From positions 1 through 64,000 of the forward strand of contig NZ_JAJUWS010000027.1 in the NCBI RefSeq assembly GCF_021390475.1: DNA of 64,000 nt, in the 5' to 3' direction. The notes below the pieces were generated by a model that was not told where the DNA came from, ran no database searches, and saw only the letters and a list, made by a program, of their open reading frames with translations. A program made the position numbers and the translations under genes. Below are positions 8,683 through 16,993 of this stretch, one piece after another (within the stretch, counting starts at the first letter, position 1; each line of letters opens with the position of its first letter). This DNA comes from Streptomyces sp. ST2-7A (lineage in GTDB: Bacteria; Actinomycetota; Actinomycetes; Streptomycetales; Streptomycetaceae).

Positions 8683-9938
8683 CCGAGCGGCATTCCCCGA
8701 CCGTCGCCCCACCGCTCACCCCCGACACCGACCCCGGCGGCGACCTCGCCGCACGGCTGCGGGCGGAGTTGGCGGACGAGTTGCACCGGCGGGGGGATCT
8801 GCGCTCACCGGAGTGGCGGGAGGCCGTTCTGCGGGTCCCCCGTCACCTCTTCGTCCCCACCTTCTTCCAACGGACGGACGGCCCCGGCCCCACCACCTGG
8901 ACCCCCCGGACCGGGGAGCTCGGGGAGAAGGAGCCGACCTCCCGGTTGGAGACCGTCTACTCCAACACCACCCTGGTGACCCGCCTCGACGGCGACCGCC
9001 GCCCGCAGGACGTGGAGGGGCCGGTGACGGGTACCCCCGCCTCGTCCTCCACCCTGCCCGGCCTGGTGGTTCGGATGTTGGAGGAGTCCGGCGCCCGGAC
9101 CGGGGACCGGGTGCTGGAGATCGGCACCGGCACCGGCTATTCCACCGCCCTGCTGTGCGAGCGGTGCGGGGACGGCTCGATCACCTCGGTGGAGTACGAC
9201 GCCGGGGCCGCCCGCTCGGCACGGGACTCGCTGACGACCCTCGGTCGGCACCCGACCCTGGTGGTCGGTGACGGCCTGCTGGGCCATCCGGGCACCGCTC
9301 CCCACGACCGTCTCATCGCCACCTGTTCGGTGCGGCACATCCCCCCGCCCTGGCTCGATCAGGTGCGCCCCGGCGGCACCCTGCTGGTCCCGCTCTCCGG
9401 CCGGCTGCCCGCCTACGGCCTGGTCCGCCTGACCCGGGGAGAACGAGCGGGCGAGGCGAGAGGCGAGTTCCTGCCCGGCTGTGTCTCCTTCATGGGCGCG
9501 GCGGGCCACGGGGCCCCCGCTGTCGGCGGCCTCCCGAACCCGCCCACCCGCGAGGACGCCACCGAGCGGGCCACCGACCACGGTCCGGCCGTGCTGGAGG
9601 ACTGGACCACGGCCTTCCTGGTCCAACTGGCCGTTCCGACCGCCCGTCTCCTCGGCATCCGGGCGGAGGGCGGAGCGTTCGTGGAACACCTGGTGGATCA
9701 CACGACCGGTTCGTCCGCGACCCTCCTGCCCGACACGGGAAGCGGGTACCGGGTGCGGCAGACGGGCCCGGTGCGGCTGTGGGACGCCGTCGAGGAGACG
9801 CTGGAGCGGTGGGAGCGGGCGGGGAGCCCGGATCAGTCGCGGTTCGGGATGACGGTCACCGATCACCGGCAGTGGGTGTGGGCGGGGAGCCCGGACGGTC
9901 CCCGGTGGGAGCTGCCGACGGACGCGCCGACCCGCTGA
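8679..9938 (+). CDS. tgmC: ATP-grasp peptide maturase system methyltransferase (PIMT-like), 419 aa
   Basis: A SAM methyltransferase of the protein-L-isoaspartate O-methyltransferase type. ATG 8679 overlaps the tgmB stop (ATGA). The N-terminus has the PIMT-like RVPRHLFVPTFF, then SNTTLVTRL and TPASSSTLPGLVVRMLEE, corresponding to the PIMT substrate loop. Motif I is VLEIGTGTGYSTALL (about 147-161), followed by ITSVEYD. The C-terminal ~190 residues are an extension typical of the graspetide version. Family members methylate an Asp in the cyclised peptide, which can collapse to an aspartimide. D67-G68 of TgmA is the obvious candidate, by inference. Confidence 0.88.
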   Translation: MTERHSPTVAPPLTPDTDPGGDLAARLRAELADELHRRGDLRSPEWREAVLRVPRHLFVPTFFQRTDGPGPTTWTPRTGELGEKEPTSRLETVYSNTTLVTRLDGDRRPQDVEGPVTGTPASSSTLPGLVVRMLEESGARTGDRVLEIGTGTGYSTALLCERCGDGSITSVEYDAGAARSARDSLTTLGRHPTLVVGDGLLGHPGTAPHDRLIATCSVRHIPPPWLDQVRPGGTLLVPLSGRLPAYGLVRLTRGERAGEARGEFLPGCVSFMGAAGHGAPAVGGLPNPPTREDATERATDHGPAVLEDWTTAFLVQLAVPTARLLGIRAEGGAFVEHLVDHTTGSSATLLPDTGSGYRVRQTGPVRLWDAVEETLERWERAGSPDQSRFGMTVTDHRQWVWAGSPDGPRWELPTDAPTR

Positions 9939-9983
9939 GCCGACCGGGAAGCCCACGCCCATCCGCCCCCGGGGAACCACCCC

Positions 9984-10034
9984 GGGAAACACCTCGGGAA
10001 ACACCTCGGCCGGGGACGCGAACGGCCCCGGCCG
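9984..10034. terminator. bidirectional terminator with a 12-bp tandem repeat
   Basis: GGGAAACACCTC is repeated twice at about 9984-10007. It runs into a 9-bp stem, CGGCCGGGG (10007-10015) with CCCCGGCCG (10026-10034). The hairpin lies between the convergent tgmC and DUF2550 genes. Confidence 0.6.
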
Positions 10035-10045
10035 GGAGGTGATGA

Positions 10046-10492
10046 TCAGGCGACATTCACCCGACGACCCGGCGGGGCCGCTTCGAGCCAGGCGAGGAAG
10101 CCGGTGAGGGCGTCCTCGCTCATGCCCAGTTCGAGGTCGGAGCCATTGTGCCGACAGGTCAGCACCATGGCCCCGGGCAACAGGGCCAACTCCTCGTCGC
10201 CCTGTGGGTGCCGCCGCTCGCGTACCTCGATGAGGTCGCGCTCCAGCGACAGACGTGGTTTCGGCAGATAGGAGAAGACGCGGAACCACTCGATGCGGTC
10301 GCCGTTGTAGCGGGCGACGCCGTACACCCAGTTCTTGCCGGACGACTGGCCCGCCACCGGCGGTGTCCACCGGCCGGAACAGTCGAAGGTGCCCCCGGCG
10401 CGCTGGATGACCCGGCGCCGGACACCGAAGCCCACCAGTCCGAGCGCCACCGCCGCCAGGACGGCACCGCACACGATCAGAGCGAGGACCAT
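10046..10492 (-). CDS. DUF2550 membrane-anchored protein, 148 aa
   Basis: One N-terminal membrane helix (MVLALIVCGAVLAAVALGLVGFG) with no lipobox is followed by basic RRRVIQR and a folded domain with FDCSGRW, NWVYGVARYNGDRIEWFRVFS, and the C-terminal LTCRHNGSDLELGMSEDALTGFLAWLE. This pattern is the actinobacterial DUF2550 family, which commonly follows atpC, as here (119 bases downstream). Its function is unknown; conservation beside the ATP synthase operon suggests an envelope or bioenergetic link. The Cys in FDCS and LTCR are notable. Confidence 0.85.
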   Translation of the reverse strand: MVLALIVCGAVLAAVALGLVGFGVRRRVIQRAGGTFDCSGRWTPPVAGQSSGKNWVYGVARYNGDRIEWFRVFSYLPKPRLSLERDLIEVRERRHPQGDEELALLPGAMVLTCRHNGSDLELGMSEDALTGFLAWLEAAPPGRRVNVA

Positions 10493-10611
10493 CCCGATCG
10501 ACCTCCCCGCATCGTCGTTTCGCCTCGTGCCGGACCCGCGCCGGCGGTGTCACGCCCACCCTCCCGGGCGGGTCGCCGTGGACGACGCGCCGGGCGGGGA
10601 GGCGTGGTGTC

Positions 10612-10998
10612 TCAGCGCGTGCCCGCCGCGACGGCCGCCAATCGGATGTGCGCCCGACGCTCGGCCGAGGCGTCGGCATCCGCCTTGGCCTGGTCCAGGG
10701 CACGCTCCGCTCGTTCGACATCGATCTCGTCGGCGAGCTCCGCGATCTCCGCCAGCAGCGACAGCCTACCGTCCGCGTAGGAGAGGAAGCCTCCGTGCAC
10801 CGCCGCGACGACCGTGCCCTCACCGGTCTCGCCGGTGGTGCGGATGGTGACGGGCCCGGTCTCCAGGACCGACAGCACCGGCTGGTGGTTGGGCATGATG
10901 CCGATGTCGCCGGTGACGGTGCGGGCGACGACCAGGGAGGCCTCGCCGGACCAGACCCTGCGGTCAGCGGCGACCAGCTCCACCTGCAACTTGGCCAC
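10612..10998 (-). CDS. atpC: F1Fo ATP synthase epsilon subunit, 128 aa
   Basis: The central-stalk subunit that couples the c-ring to F1 and can inhibit hydrolysis. GTG 10998 follows AAGGGG. The N-terminal beta-sandwich is recognisable (LQVELVAADRRVWSGEA, GDIGIMPNHQPVLSVLETGPV, VHGGFLSYADGRLSLLAEIAE). The C-terminal two-helix hairpin (DVERAERALDQAKADADASAERRAHIRLAAV) is present, so the inhibitory domain is retained. It is the last gene of the atp operon, separated from atpD by a strong hairpin. Confidence 0.97.
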   Translation of the reverse strand: MAKLQVELVAADRRVWSGEASLVVARTVTGDIGIMPNHQPVLSVLETGPVTIRTTGETGEGTVVAAVHGGFLSYADGRLSLLAEIAELADEIDVERAERALDQAKADADASAERRAHIRLAAVAAGTR

Positions 10999-11065
10999 GA
11001 TGGCCCCTTCCGAGTGTTCTGGTGAGGAGTCCGGGGACCGGACGGGGTGGGGGGCGGGGCGGAAC

Positions 11066-11091
11066 GGGGGCGGACCGTCCGGTCCGCCCCC
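11066..11091 (-). promoter_or_regulatory. intra-operon hairpin between atpD and atpC
   Basis: GGGGGCGGACC (11066-11076) and GGTCCGCCCCC (11081-11091) form a perfect 11-bp stem with a 4-nt loop, in the 116-base gap between atpD and atpC. It lacks a T-tract, so it is more likely a partial terminator, a processing or mRNA-stabilising element than a full stop. Confidence 0.55.
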
Positions 11092-11114
11092 GCCCGCTCG
11101 CCCGGGGGCCGGCG

Positions 11115-12554
11115 TCAGGAGACGCCGAGCTCCTTGGCCTTGGCCTTGAGGTCGTCCAGGCCACCGCACATGAAGAACGCCTGCTCGGGGAAGTGGTCGT
11201 ACTCACCGTCGGCGATCGAGTTGAACGCCGTGATCGACTCGTCCAGCGAGACGTCCGAGCCGTCCATGCCGGTGAACTGCTTCGCCGCGTGGGTGTTCTG
11301 CGACAGGAAGCGCTCGATGCGACGGGCGCGGTGAACGGTGAGCTTGTCCTCCTCACCGAGCTCGTCGATACCGAGGATGGCGATGATGTCCTGGAGGTCC
11401 TTGTACTTCTGCAGGATCCCCTTGACGCGGGTGGCGCACTCGTAGTGCTCCTGCGTGATGAAGCGCGGGTCCAGGATGCGGGAGGTGGAGTCCAGCGGGT
11501 CCACCGCCGGGTAGATGCCCTTCTCCGAGATCGGCCGCGAGAGCACCGTGGTGGCGTCCAGGTGGGCGAAGGTGGTCGCCGGCGCCGGGTCGGTCAGGTC
11601 GTCCGCGGGAACGTAGATCGCCTGCATGGAGGTGATCGAGTGACCGCGGGTCGAGGTGATCCGCTCCTGGAGCTGACCCATCTCGTCCGCCAGGTTCGGC
11701 TGGTAGCCCACCGCGGAGGGCATGCGGCCCAGCAGGGTGGAGACCTCGGAGCCGGCCTGGGTGAAGCGGAAGATGTTGTCGATGAAGAACAGCACGTCCT
11801 GCTTCTGCACATCGCGGAAGTACTCCGCCATGGTCAGACCGGCCAGGGCGACGCGCAGCCGGGTCCCCGGCGGCTCGTCCATCTGGCCGAAGACGAGGGC
11901 GGTCTGCGGGAGCACGCCCGAGTCCGCCATCTCCTCGATCAGGTCGTTGCCCTCACGGGTGCGCTCGCCCACGCCCGCGAAGACCGACACACCCTCGTGC
12001 AGCTTCGCCACACGCATGATCATTTCCTGGATGAGGACCGTCTTGCCCACACCCGCGCCGCCGAAGAGGCCGATCTTGCCGCCCTTGACGTAGGGGGTCA
12101 GCAGGTCGACGACCTTCAGGCCGGTCTCGAACATCTCGGTCTTGGACTCGAGCTGGTCGAAGTCGGGGGCCTTGCGGTGGATCGGCCAGCGCTCGGTGAC
12201 CTCCGACTCGGCCTCGGGCTCGTTGAGGATGCGCCCCAGGGTGTTGAACACCCGGCCCTTGGTGACGTCGCCGACCGGCACGGTGATGCCCTCACCGGTG
12301 TTGGTCACCGGGGCCTGGCGGACCAGACCGTCGGTGGGCTCCATCGCGATGGAACGGACCAGGCCCTCGCCGAGGTGCTGGGCCACCTCGAGGGTCAGGA
12401 TCTTGGTGGCGCCCGGCTCGGCCGGGTCCATCACATCGACCTTGAGCGCGTTGTAGATCTCGGGCATCGCGTCGACGGGGAACTCCACGTCGACGACCGG
12501 GCCGATGACCCGCGCGACGCGGCCCGTCGCCGTCGTCTCAGCAGTAGTGGTCAT
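11115..12554 (-). CDS. atpD: F1Fo ATP synthase beta subunit, 479 aa
   Basis: The catalytic F1 subunit. ATG 12554 gives MTTTAETTATGRVARVIGPVVDVEFP. The Walker A GGAGVGKTVLIQE lies near residue 160, followed by GERTREGNDL and the Walker B VLFFIDNIFRFTQAGSEVS. The DELSEED region is present as DELGEEDKLTVHRARRIERFL. The full family length and an uninterrupted frame point to an active enzyme. It lies between atpG (a gap of a few bases) and atpC. Confidence 0.99.
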   Translation of the reverse strand: MTTTAETTATGRVARVIGPVVDVEFPVDAMPEIYNALKVDVMDPAEPGATKILTLEVAQHLGEGLVRSIAMEPTDGLVRQAPVTNTGEGITVPVGDVTKGRVFNTLGRILNEPEAESEVTERWPIHRKAPDFDQLESKTEMFETGLKVVDLLTPYVKGGKIGLFGGAGVGKTVLIQEMIMRVAKLHEGVSVFAGVGERTREGNDLIEEMADSGVLPQTALVFGQMDEPPGTRLRVALAGLTMAEYFRDVQKQDVLFFIDNIFRFTQAGSEVSTLLGRMPSAVGYQPNLADEMGQLQERITSTRGHSITSMQAIYVPADDLTDPAPATTFAHLDATTVLSRPISEKGIYPAVDPLDSTSRILDPRFITQEHYECATRVKGILQKYKDLQDIIAILGIDELGEEDKLTVHRARRIERFLSQNTHAAKQFTGMDGSDVSLDESITAFNSIADGEYDHFPEQAFFMCGGLDDLKAKAKELGVS

Positions 12555-12557
12555 GAG

Positions 12558-13487
12558 TTACCTGTCACTCCCCGCGGTCGCGTCGGCCAGAGCGCTGGCA
12601 CCGCCGACGATCTCGCTGATTTCCTGGGTGATGTCGGCCTGGCGGGCCGCGTTGGCAAGCCGCGTGAGCGACTTGATGAGGTCTTCCGCGTTGTCGGTGG
12701 CCGACTTCATGGCCCGCCGTCGGGCGGCGTGCTCGGAGGCCGCCGCCTGGAGGAGCGCGTTGTAGACGCGGCTCTCCACGTAGCGCGGCAGGAGCGCGTC
12801 CAGGACCCGCTCGGCACTCGGCTCGAAGTCGTACAACGGGCGCGCCTCGTTGCCCTTGACGAACACCTCGGCGGAAGCCTCCGCCGTGTGCTCGAAGGAC
12901 AGCGGCAGCATCCGCCGGTCCACCGGGGTCTGCGTCATCATCGAGACGAACTCGGTGAAGACGATGTGCAGTTCATCCACCCCGCCGTCCGCCGTCGACT
13001 TCTCGATCGAGGCGATCAGCGGTTCGGCCACGGCCTTGGCGTCGGCGTAGGTCGGGCTGTCGGTGAAGCCGGTCCACGACCGCTGCACCGTGCGCTCGCG
13101 GAAGGCGTAGTAGGCCACGCCCTTGCGACCGACGATGTAGCTGTCGACCTGCTTGCCCTCGGAGACGAGCCGGGCCGTGAGGCTGTCGGCCGCCTTGATG
13201 GCGTTGCTGGAGTAGCCGCCGGCCAGGCCGCGGTCGCTGGTGATCAGCAGGACCGCGACACGCACCGGACGCTCCACCTCGGTGGTGAGCGCGTGCTTCA
13301 CCTCGGAGGTCTGCGCCACCGCCGTGACGGCGGCGGTCAGCTCGTCGGCGTAGGGGGTGGAGGCCTCCACCTTGCGCTGGGCCTTGATGATGCGCGAGGC
13401 GGCGATCATCTCCATCGCCTTGGTGATCTTCTTGGTCGCAGTGACGGATTTGATCCGCCGCTTGTAGACCCGGATCTGGGCTCCCAT
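12558..13487 (-). CDS. atpG: F1Fo ATP synthase gamma subunit, 309 aa
   Basis: The rotor shaft of F1. The N-terminal helix MGAQIRVYKRRIKSVTATKK continues into ITKAMEMIAASRIIKAQRK, and the C-terminal helix carries RRRAMKSATDNAEDLIKSLT with the usual NxARQAxITQEISEIVGGA ending; both coiled-coil halves are intact. ITSDRGLAGGYSSN is the conserved central motif. It starts 3 bases after the atpA stop codon and ends 3 bases before the atpD start. An upstream extension of the same frame has no ribosome site. Confidence 0.98.
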   Translation of the reverse strand: MGAQIRVYKRRIKSVTATKKITKAMEMIAASRIIKAQRKVEASTPYADELTAAVTAVAQTSEVKHALTTEVERPVRVAVLLITSDRGLAGGYSSNAIKAADSLTARLVSEGKQVDSYIVGRKGVAYYAFRERTVQRSWTGFTDSPTYADAKAVAEPLIASIEKSTADGGVDELHIVFTEFVSMMTQTPVDRRMLPLSFEHTAEASAEVFVKGNEARPLYDFEPSAERVLDALLPRYVESRVYNALLQAAASEHAARRRAMKSATDNAEDLIKSLTRLANAARQADITQEISEIVGGASALADATAGSDR

Positions 13488-13489
13488 GC

Positions 13490-15061
13490 TCAGCCCTCGC
13501 CCAGAAGCTTGCCGTCCGCGGTCTCGAACTGCTGCTTGAAGTCGTTCACCGCGACACCGATGGCGGAGACGGTGTCCTTGGACATCTTCCCGCCCTCGCG
13601 GATGGAGGTCATCAGGTCCTTCTTCTCGCGGCCGAGCCAGTCCAGCAGCTCGCGCTCGAAGCGGCGGATCTCGTTGACCGGGATGTCGTCCATCAGGCCG
13701 TTGGTGCCGGACCAGACGGAGACGACCTGGTTCTCGGTGGAGAAGGGGTTGTACTGCTCCTGCTTGAGCAGCTCCACCATCCGCTTGCCGCGCTCCAGCG
13801 CCGCCTTGGAGGCCGCGTCCAGGTCGGAACCGAAGGCGGCGAACGCCTCCAGCTCGCGGTACTGGGCGAGGTCCACCCGCAGCGAACCGGTGATCTGCTT
13901 CATCGCCGGGTGCTGGGCGGAGCCACCCACCCGGGAGACGGAGATACCGACGTTCAGCGCCGGGCGGACGCCCGAGTTGAACAGGTCCGACTCCAGGAAG
14001 CACTGACCGTCGGTGATCGAGATCACGTTGGTCGGGATGAACGCGGAGACGTCGTTGGCCTTGGTCTCGACGATCGGCAGACCGGTCATGGACCCGGCGC
14101 CCATCTCGTCGGAGAGCTTGGCGCAGCGCTCCAGCAGGCGGGAGTGCAGGTAGAAGACGTCGCCCGGGTAGGCCTCGCGGCCCGGCGGACGGCGCAGCAG
14201 CAGGGACACGGCGCGGTAGGCGTCGGCCTGCTTGGACAGGTCGTCGAAGATGATCAGGACGTGCTTGCCCTGGTACATCCAGTGCTGACCGATGGCCGAG
14301 CCGGTGTAGGGGGCCAGGTACTTGAAGCCGGCCGGGTCGGAGGCGGGAGCGGCGACGATCGTCGTGTACTCCAGCGCGCCGTTCTCCTCCAGGGCGGCCC
14401 GCACCGAGGCGATGGTGGAGCCCTTCTGGCCGATGGCGACGTAGATGCAGCGCACCTGCTTGTTCACGTCACCGGAGCGCCAGTTGTCGCGCTGGTTGAT
14501 GATCGTGTCGACCGCGAGGGCGGTCTTGCCGGTCTGCCGGTCGCCGATGATCAGCTGACGCTGACCGCGGCCGATCGGGGTCATGGTGTCGACGGCCTTG
14601 TAGCCGGTCTCCATCGGCTCGTGGACCGACTTGCGGGCCATGACGCCGGGGGCCTGCAGTTCGAGGGCGCGGCGGCCCTCGGTCGCGATCTCGCCGAGGC
14701 CGTCGACCGGGTTGCCCAGCGGGTCCACGACGCGACCGAGGTAGCCGTCGCCGACCGACACCGAGAGGACCTCACCGGTGCGGCGCACCGGCTGACCCTC
14801 CTCGATGCCGTTGAACTCGCCGAGGACGATCGCGCCGATCTCGCGCTCCTCAAGGTTGAGGGCGAGACCGAGCGTGCCGTCCTCGAAGGTCAGCAGCTCG
14901 TTCGCCATCGCCGAGGGCAGCCCCTCGACCTTCGCGATGCCGTCACCGGCAACGCTGACCGTTCCGACCTCTTCCCGCGAGGCCGCGTCCGGCGTGTACG
15001 ACTGGACGAACGACTCCAGTGCGTCCCGGATCTCATCCGGCCGGATCGTGAGCTCCGCCAT
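13490..15061 (-). CDS. atpA: F1Fo ATP synthase alpha subunit, 523 aa
   Basis: The regulatory nucleotide-binding F1 subunit. ATG 15061 gives MAELTIRPDEIRDALESFV with GGAGAGCAGGG upstream; 17 extra in-frame codons before it are not needed. The Walker A GDRQTGKTALAVDT lies near residue 172. The motif ALPYTGxAxGE-like segment appears as LAPYTGSAIGQHWMYQGKHVLIIFDDLSKQ-type sequence, and the signature PAxNVGxSVSRVGG is present as PALNVGISVSRVGG. Length and ends are normal. Confidence 0.99.
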   Translation of the reverse strand: MAELTIRPDEIRDALESFVQSYTPDAASREEVGTVSVAGDGIAKVEGLPSAMANELLTFEDGTLGLALNLEEREIGAIVLGEFNGIEEGQPVRRTGEVLSVSVGDGYLGRVVDPLGNPVDGLGEIATEGRRALELQAPGVMARKSVHEPMETGYKAVDTMTPIGRGQRQLIIGDRQTGKTALAVDTIINQRDNWRSGDVNKQVRCIYVAIGQKGSTIASVRAALEENGALEYTTIVAAPASDPAGFKYLAPYTGSAIGQHWMYQGKHVLIIFDDLSKQADAYRAVSLLLRRPPGREAYPGDVFYLHSRLLERCAKLSDEMGAGSMTGLPIVETKANDVSAFIPTNVISITDGQCFLESDLFNSGVRPALNVGISVSRVGGSAQHPAMKQITGSLRVDLAQYRELEAFAAFGSDLDAASKAALERGKRMVELLKQEQYNPFSTENQVVSVWSGTNGLMDDIPVNEIRRFERELLDWLGREKKDLMTSIREGGKMSKDTVSAIGVAVNDFKQQFETADGKLLGEG

Positions 15062-15189
15062 CTGGGTTCCCTGCTCTCCTTGTTGGGACCGTAAGTTCTT
15101 CGTACGGCCCAACTCGGGCCGCTGAATATGCTTTTTGAGTTGGTGTGCGTCGCCGCCGGAGCGGGACGGGTGGGTGCTTCGCCGCCGGC

Positions 15190-16023
15190 TCAGTCGCCCA
15201 GTCGCCGGGAGACCTCGTCCAGTCGCTGCGCGATGGTGCCCTGGATGACCTCGTCGCCGATCCGGACCGAGATCCCGCCGAGGACCCGCGGGTCCACGTC
15301 GAGGTTCAGCTGGACCGGGCGGCCGTAGAGCCTGCCCAGGGCCTCGCCCAGACGTCGCCGCTGGGTCTCGTCGAGCGGCACCGCGCTGGTGACGACCGCC
15401 ACCGAGCGGTTGCGCCGCTCGGCCGCGATCCGGGACAGGGACTCCAGGCCCCCCTCCAGGCTACGGCCCCGCGGGTGCTGCACCAGGCGCAGCACCAGTC
15501 GCTCGGTCACCGGCCGCGTCCGGCCGCCCAGCAGGCGGCGGATGAGCAGTGCCCGTGCCTCGCGGTTCTCCTCCGAACCCTTGCCGCCGGCCAGGGTGGC
15601 GCGCAGCTCCGGGGAGGAGGCGACGATCCGGGAGAACCGGAACAGCTCATCCTCCACCGTGTCCAGGGTGCCGTCGCGCTCGGCGGAGGTCAGCTCGGCG
15701 GTGTCCGCCAGCTCCTCCAGCGCGTCGACCAGGTCACGGGGGGCGGACCAGCGGGAACGGACCATCCCGGAGATCAGGTCGACGGTCTCCCCGCCGACCT
15801 GCCCGGTGAGGAGTCGGCCGACCAGGCCGGCCTTGGCCTCACCGGGCTGGGACGGGTCGGTGAGCGTGCGGCGCAGCCCGACCTCGCGGTCCAGCAGCGC
15901 CGTGACCGAGGCCAGCTCGTCGGAGAGCACCGTGGTGTCCACCGACGTGCTGCCGGCCAGCACGCTCAGTCGTTCCCGGGCCGACGCCAGCGCTTCGCGG
16001 CTGGCCGATCCGACCGCCCTCAT
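15190..16023 (-). CDS. atpH: F1Fo ATP synthase delta subunit, 277 aa
   Basis: The peripheral-stalk cap linking subunit b to F1. Actinobacterial delta is long; here 277 aa with an N-terminal helical bundle (ASREALASARERLSVLAGS) and the C-terminal conserved PVQLNLDVDPRVLGGISVRIGDEVIQGTI. ATG 16023 overlaps the atpF stop (ATGA), implying coupled translation. A 128-base gap separates it from atpA. Confidence 0.97.
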   Translation of the reverse strand: MRAVGSASREALASARERLSVLAGSTSVDTTVLSDELASVTALLDREVGLRRTLTDPSQPGEAKAGLVGRLLTGQVGGETVDLISGMVRSRWSAPRDLVDALEELADTAELTSAERDGTLDTVEDELFRFSRIVASSPELRATLAGGKGSEENREARALLIRRLLGGRTRPVTERLVLRLVQHPRGRSLEGGLESLSRIAAERRNRSVAVVTSAVPLDETQRRRLGEALGRLYGRPVQLNLDVDPRVLGGISVRIGDEVIQGTIAQRLDEVSRRLGD

Positions 16024-16568
16024 CGGGCCGCCTCGGCGGTCTCGGCGCGCCCCTCGAGCTCGTCGAGGAAGCGGTCGATGACACGGCTCTGGCGGGCGTG
16101 CTCCTCGAGGGACTCACCGACCAGACGACCGGCCAGGTCGGTGGCGAGCCGACCGATGTCCTGGCGCAGGGTCTCGGTGGCCTGCCGGCGGTCGGCCTCG
16201 ATCTGGGCGTGACCGGCGGCGATGATCTCCTCGCGCTGCCGCTGACCCTCTTCGCGCATCTCGGCGATGAGCACGGCACCCTGCTCCTGCGCCTCCTGGC
16301 GCAGACGGGCGGCCTCGTGACGGGCCTCCGCCAGCTGGGTGCGGTACTCCTCGAGGGTCTGTCGGGCCTCGGCCTGCGTGGCCTCCGCCTTCTCGATCCC
16401 ACCCTCGATCGCCTCCCGCCGCTCGTCCAGCGCGCGGTTGATGATGGGGAGCAGCTTGAAGTGGAAGGCGAGGTAGACGACGCCGATCGCGAACAGACCG
16501 ATGAAGATCTCGGGCCAGACGGGCAGCAGAGGAGTCTGCGGCTCGTCGGCGGCCAGCTGAATCAGCAT
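16020..16568 (-). CDS. atpF: F1Fo ATP synthase subunit b, 182 aa
   Basis: The peripheral-stalk stator. There is one membrane helix near residues 22-42 (PVWPEIFIGLFAIGVVYLAFHF) and then a long charged coiled coil (ERREAIEGGIEKAEATQAEA... to the C-terminus) with the heptad-like Ala/Glu/Arg pattern. The N-terminal extension before the helix (MLIQLAADEPQTPLLP) is common in Streptomyces. It overlaps atpH by 4 bases. Confidence 0.97.
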   Translation of the reverse strand: MLIQLAADEPQTPLLPVWPEIFIGLFAIGVVYLAFHFKLLPIINRALDERREAIEGGIEKAEATQAEARQTLEEYRTQLAEARHEAARLRQEAQEQGAVLIAEMREEGQRQREEIIAAGHAQIEADRRQATETLRQDIGRLATDLAGRLVGESLEEHARQSRVIDRFLDELEGRAETAEAAR

Positions 16569-16606
16569 GGTGGACCTTTCGTCGATGTCGGCTTCGAAAA
16601 AGTCCG

Positions 16607-16840
16607 TCAGTAGATGAACGGGACGACGAAGCCGATCAGGGCCAGGGCCTCGACGAGCGCGAAGCCGAGCAGCATGTTCTGACGGATGAGACCGGCCGCC
16701 TCGGGCTGACGGGCGATGGCCTGGACACCGTTACCGAAGATGTAGCCGATACCGATACCGGCACCGATCACGCCGAGGCCGTAGCCGACGGTGCCGATGT
16801 TGCCCTCAATGGCGGCAAGGGTCTCGAAAGCAGCGGACAT
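16607..16840 (-). CDS. atpE: F1Fo ATP synthase subunit c, 77 aa
   Basis: The rotor ring subunit, with two membrane helices joined by the polar loop ARQPEAAGLIRQN. The proton-carrying carboxylate is the Glu in FALVEALALIGFVVPFI. The Gly-rich first helix (GYGLGVIGAGIGIGYIFGNGV) packs the ring. Start ATG 16840 has GAAGGAAC upstream. The coordinates follow the usual atp gene order between atpB and atpF. Confidence 0.98.
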   Translation of the reverse strand: MSAAFETLAAIEGNIGTVGYGLGVIGAGIGIGYIFGNGVQAIARQPEAAGLIRQNMLLGFALVEALALIGFVVPFIY

Positions 16841-16993
16841 GTCCGTGGTTCCTTCTCTCGGTGGGCCGGTGGGGGTGTGTCCACCGGACGTCTGCGGTTC
16901 GGGGCCCTGGCCGGGCCCGCGAAGGGGTGGTTCACGAGGGTGCGGGCGGACCCGCGATCCCGGGGTGGGAGGAGGTGACCGATCCGGTTCGGA

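Noticed and set aside
11022..14006. A 994-codon plus-strand frame across atpD, atpG and atpA
   Set aside because: Shadow of the ATP synthase genes, whose catalytic motifs are on the minus strand; no domain visible in the shadow frame.
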